Below are positions 61,333 through 64,000 of a DNA stretch of 64,000 nt, in pieces. Below the pieces are notes generated by a model. The model saw only the letters and a program-made list of their open reading frames with translations. It was not told where the DNA came from and did not search any database. Each line of letters opens with the position of its first letter. Positions within the stretch are counted from its first letter, which is position 1. The translations under genes and the position numbers were made by a program. Origin of the DNA: JAPOUP01 sp026708635 (lineage in GTDB: Bacteria > Pseudomonadota > Alphaproteobacteria > Rhodobacterales > Rhodobacteraceae); assembly GCA_965200115.1 (NCBI GenBank), contig OZ241336.1:2666001-2730000 (forward strand), given 5' to 3'.

Positions 61333-61593
61333 ATGCGTATATCCCTGACCGACAGGCTTGACGAATACGTCCGCGCGAAGGTTGAGTCTGGACTGTACGA
61401 CAGCGCCTCCGACGTGATCCGCGAGGCGCTGCGCCTGAAGATCGAGGCCGACACGTCGCGTGAGGCGAGGCTCCAGCGCCTGCGGGACGCGATCGAGCCC
61501 GCATGGAGGCAGGCCGAGAACGGGGAATGCGCGCCCTTCGACCTGGAGGGGCTACTGGACGAGTTGGACCGGGAAACGGGGGTCCGTGCCTGA
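61333..61593 (+). CDS. parD: ParD-type ribbon-helix-helix antitoxin
   Basis: An 86-residue RHH antitoxin: MRISLTDRLDEYVRAKVESG then LYDSASDVIREALRLKIEAD, with a flexible acidic C-terminus that wraps the toxin. It binds its own promoter and neutralises ParE. The ATG at 61333 fits the family length. It overlaps the toxin gene by 8 bp (GTGCCTGA). Confidence 0.9.
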   Translation: MRISLTDRLDEYVRAKVESGLYDSASDVIREALRLKIEADTSREARLQRLRDAIEPAWRQAENGECAPFDLEGLLDELDRETGVRA

Positions 61594-61879
61594 TCTGTTG
61601 ATCACCTCTCTGGCCCGGCAGGACCTGAAGGGGATCGGTCGCCATACGCGGGAGCGGTGGGGCGTGGCCCGGCGCGACGCCTACCTCCGGGACCTCGCCA
61701 CCCTTTTCGGCGGGCTGGGGGAGGGAACGGTCGTGGGGCGGAGGCGAGACGAGATCCGGGAAGGGCTGCTCGCGCAGCCCTGTGGGCGGCACATCGTTTT
61801 CTTCCGCCGGGACGCGGACGGGAACATCGAGATCCTGCGCGTCCTGCATGAACGGATGGATTTCCGACGCCACCTATAG
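61586..61879 (+). CDS. parE: ParE/RelE-family toxin
   Basis: A 97-residue RelE/ParE-fold toxin from GTG 61586: LLITSLARQDLKGIGRHTRE, RWGVARRDAYLRDLATLFGG, and the C-terminal EGLLAQPCGRHIVFFRRDAD. ParE toxins target DNA gyrase. It is coupled to the antitoxin gene by an overlap. Confidence 0.9.
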   Translation: MPDLLITSLARQDLKGIGRHTRERWGVARRDAYLRDLATLFGGLGEGTVVGRRRDEIREGLLAQPCGRHIVFFRRDADGNIEILRVLHERMDFRRHL

Positions 61880-61933
61880 CTGTAGCAGCTTGAGAATGGC
61901 ACCTGCTGCCCGCTTTCGAACCCGAGGATATCC

Positions 61934-62356
61934 ATGAAGCACGTTCTGGAACCGCATGCGGCGGACGAACGGGACCAGGTGTTCTGCTCGTTCCTCGCCC
62001 TGCTGATGCAGAAGGAGCTGTTCCTGCGCATGGCCAAAGCCGGCATCGAAGCGGAATGGGCCGACATCCTGCGCGACCTCGACGCGCTCACCGAGGTCGA
62101 GATCGAAAACGGCGCCAGGCGCTCAACCGTCGCCATCCTGCGCTGCGTCGAAGCCCGGCTGCCGATCACCATACGCCGCATCGACGACAGAGGCCCGCAG
62201 ACGGGAAGGAAAGCCCCGCATTGGCCTAACGGTCGATATCGGGCCGGGCATGGCGAATCCCACAAACGTAGTGCCACGCGTCCGAAGTCCGTCCGCAACC
62301 CATTGACAATCAACAAAACCAAATTCCAAACTGTTGACGATGAGCCAAGCTTGTGA
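61934..62356 (+). pseudogene. Transposase C-terminal remnant (IS1634/IS4-like)
   Basis: The first 60 or so residues (MKHVLEPHAADERDQVFCSF, LALLMQKELFLRMAKAGIEA, EWADILRDLDALTEVEIENG) match the C-terminal end of IS1634-like transposases, which read HVFCSFLAL then KEL then EWADI-RDL. The rest of the open frame is non-homologous. The catalytic DDE region is absent. Marks an insertion event next to the truncated aldolase gene. Confidence 0.6.
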
Positions 62357-62546
62357 AAGGCGGGGAGAAAGTCGTTGGGTCGCGTCGTCACGATGGAGGA
62401 GGAGGTCGCAAAGCCGGGACACACTTCCATGTTGTCAGTGTCGATTCCGAAGCTATCCAGCCCGAACTTCCAGAGGTGCCAAGCGGGTTCTTCCCCAAAA
62501 GTGCCGTGATGTCAATGCGCTGCGTAGCTTCCGTCCGTCCCTGGGA

Positions 62547-62666
62547 TCAAATACGGTCGCCGAAGCGTACCGAGATGTTGTCAGAGGTGCCTTGGTTCAA
62601 GCCGTCGGCGTTCATCTTCAGGCACGCGTCGACGATGGCCTTCCGCTCCTGCATTCCCAATGCCAT
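62547..62666 (-). pseudogene. Class II aldolase/adducin family, N-terminal fragment
   Basis: A 39-codon stub, MALGMQERKAIVDACLKMNA then DGLNQGTSDNISVRFGDRI and a stop. It matches the N-terminus of fuculose-phosphate-type class II aldolases (LNQGTSGNISVR). The rest has been lost at a junction with transposase-derived sequence. Start ATG 62666 is one base after the preceding gene's stop, so it was the third gene of a minus-strand operon. Confidence 0.65.
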
Positions 62667-62667
62667 G

Positions 62668-63387
62668 TCAGCCTCCGTTGAATAATTCGGCCGATCGGGC
62701 CTGAGCGAGGTTGAGGCTTCGCACAAGGATCTCGCGAAGCCCAACCTCGAACTCCCTCGCATCAAAGGCGGGATTCACGTCGCAGGCTGCCCCAACGCTA
62801 GCGGGGTCGAAGGGCAACCCCAGTGCATGGTATGCGGGTCGCAGCGCGATTCGCGCCGCTTGCGAGTCCTGCAGCATCACGATGGCACCGAGGTGGTAGC
62901 CATTCGTCGTCAAACGTTGCCCGAGCCCTGCGATCTTGCAACCCCGTGCCGAAATGGACTGGGATCCGGGGCAGTATTCGCCCGGAATCGCGCCCAGTGC
63001 CGGTTCGAGTCCGCCATTGCGCAGGGCATTTGCCAGCAGCCCAGCGAAATTCGCTGACCGCCTGATGGCGGTCTTTCTGGGATCCGGGTGGGCTGCGACA
63101 AGGTCTATGACCAGGGTACCCGGACCATAGACCGCCAGATGCCCGCCGCTCGGTCGCAGGACCGGTTCAAACCCATAAGAGCGCACCACCGACCTGGCGA
63201 TTTCATATCCAGGCCGCATGCTGTCCAACCGGGAAAAGGCAGCGGTCGCACGGGGACGGTAGAGCCGTAGCGCACCGCTGCCCCCCATGCCCAGACTGGC
63301 CAGCCGTTCGCGGATGAACCGCATATCACCGGCCGGGCTCCTTCCGGGAATATCCAAGGACTCGACCGGTCCGCCAAATTCGACCAT
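62668..63387 (-). CDS. Lipoate-protein ligase A family protein
   Basis: A 239-residue protein of the LplA/BPL fold from ATG 63387. Family text: FSRLDSMRPGYEIARS, VLRPSGGHLAVYGPGTLVID (the RRxGGG-like ligand loop), and CKIAGLGQRLTTNGYHLGAI (the KxxG-Q lipoyl loop Lys). These attach lipoyl or octanoyl groups to carriers; some members are uncharacterised amidotransferases. It lies 4 bp after the aldolase gene, an odd partnership. A longer open frame upstream overlaps that gene and is rejected. Confidence 0.75.
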   Translation of the reverse strand: MVEFGGPVESLDIPGRSPAGDMRFIRERLASLGMGGSGALRLYRPRATAAFSRLDSMRPGYEIARSVVRSYGFEPVLRPSGGHLAVYGPGTLVIDLVAAHPDPRKTAIRRSANFAGLLANALRNGGLEPALGAIPGEYCPGSQSISARGCKIAGLGQRLTTNGYHLGAIVMLQDSQAARIALRPAYHALGLPFDPASVGAACDVNPAFDAREFEVGLREILVRSLNLAQARSAELFNGG

Positions 63388-63391
63388 CCCC

Positions 63392-64000
63392 TCAGGCCAC
63401 CCACGGATGTGCCAGCGACCCCGCGATGCCGTACTGGCGCAGCTTTTCTGCTGTGGCGACGACCATGCGACGCCTACCCTCAGCCATCGCGTCTTCCAAC
63501 TGCCGGTCGCCTTCGGACCAAACAGTCTCGATGCCCGAACGAAACGCATGGCGCAGGTCCGTGTCGGCGTTGAACTTGTGCACGCCCGCGCCGCGCGCGG
63601 CGGCGATTTCGGTCTCAGACAGGCCGGAAGCGCCGTGCAGCACCAGTGGGATGCCGGTCGCTTCTCGAATTGCCTCTATCCGGAGGATGTCGAGCGGGGG
63701 AACTTCGCCGTTCACCGTGCCGTGGACGATACCGGCAGATATCGCCAACGTGTCGACTCCGGTTTCGCGCACGAAGCGCTCGGCCTGGCCGACATCTGTG
63801 CAATACTCGTCCCAGTTCACGTCCTGACCCGCATCAGGGATTCGGCCCAGCTCGGCCTCGACCGGAATGCCAAAATCGTGGCAGATTTCGACCGTGCGCC
63901 GGGTCCGGGCTATGTTGTCGTTCAGTTCGAGATGCGCGTAGTCGCACATGATCGAGTTGAAACCGAGCCTGATCGCCTCCAGCACTTCATCCCACGGCCC
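63392..64000 (-). CDS. Class II fructose-bisphosphate/tagatose-bisphosphate aldolase (runs off window)
   Basis: The C-terminal 203 residues are visible; the N-terminus lies beyond 64,000. Family signatures: FNSIMCDYAHLELNDNIART, IPVEAELGRIPDAG with the Glu of the zinc site, AISAGIVHGTVNGEVPPLDI and LVLHGASGLSETEIAAARGA, then GVHKFNADTDLRHAF. These are the zinc-binding and substrate loops of FbaA/GatY/KbaY-type aldolases, which cleave ketohexose bisphosphates. It probably heads, or is early in, an operon with the LplA-like gene and the broken class II aldolase. Confidence 0.88.
   Translation of the reverse strand, partial: GPWDEVLEAIRLGFNSIMCDYAHLELNDNIARTRRTVEICHDFGIPVEAELGRIPDAGQDVNWDEYCTDVGQAERFVRETGVDTLAISAGIVHGTVNGEVPPLDILRIEAIREATGIPLVLHGASGLSETEIAAARGAGVHKFNADTDLRHAFRSGIETVWSEGDRQLEDAMAEGRRRMVVATAEKLRQYGIAGSLAHPWVA

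Overview
The window is GC-rich DNA from an alphaproteobacterium, most likely a member of Rhodobacterales or a close relative. This rests on the Rhodobacter-type porin, the 55-residue L33, the hisC-tyrC overlap, type A RNase P RNA and many solute-transport operons. Taxonomy is inferred from gene style only.

Positions 1-19,800 are mostly core metabolism: a truncated beta-hydroxyacid dehydrogenase, rpmG, rnpB, a gatC-gatA-lipoprotein-amidase operon (minus strand), a Tat-exported PhoX-type phosphatase, gcvT-gcvH-gcvP, hisC-tyrC, and an AlsB-like sugar ABC transporter coupled to a D-allulose/tagatose 3-epimerase. A PanA (Panacea)-type antitoxin with a small membrane protein sits between gcvP and hisC.

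Positions 19,800-31,300 are accessory. First comes debris: a decayed LacI regulator fused to a methyltransferase fragment, two amber-interrupted copies of a small coiled-coil/membrane protein, a nuclease-like gene, and a 35-bp inverted repeat. Then a plus-strand island encodes a ubiquitin-like protein, an E1/ThiF-like enzyme, a DUF6527 protein, a 1009-residue RelA/SpoT-domain protein and four or five unknown genes. This is the best candidate for an undescribed system.

Positions 31,300-44,730 (minus strand) hold a tandem array of Cys-anchored, Gly-rich lipoproteins, several with TbpB-like C-terminal barrel segments and one with a metzincin-like HExxH site. Small unknown genes are interspersed and a porin closes the array. 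One lipoprotein gene is broken by a 99-bp AT-rich MITE with a 9-bp target duplication.

Positions 45,000-47,000 carry an odd cassette: an HTH gene, a hairpin and a tRNA-Ser-like sequence with a GUA anticodon. A degenerate inverted copy of the same three parts lies nearby, together with two more copies of the coiled-coil/membrane family.

Positions 47,330-60,900 are one long, translationally coupled operon: an XRE-cupin regulator (probably leaderless), a dipeptide-type ABC transporter (five genes), a GAF protein, HyuA, HyuB, a hydantoin/Asp-Glu racemase, an M24 peptidase and a second HyuB. It looks like uptake and hydrolysis of a cyclic amide or hydantoin-like compound. The window ends with parDE, transposase debris that truncated a class II aldolase, a lipoate-ligase-like gene and a class II fructose-bisphosphate-type aldolase running off the end.
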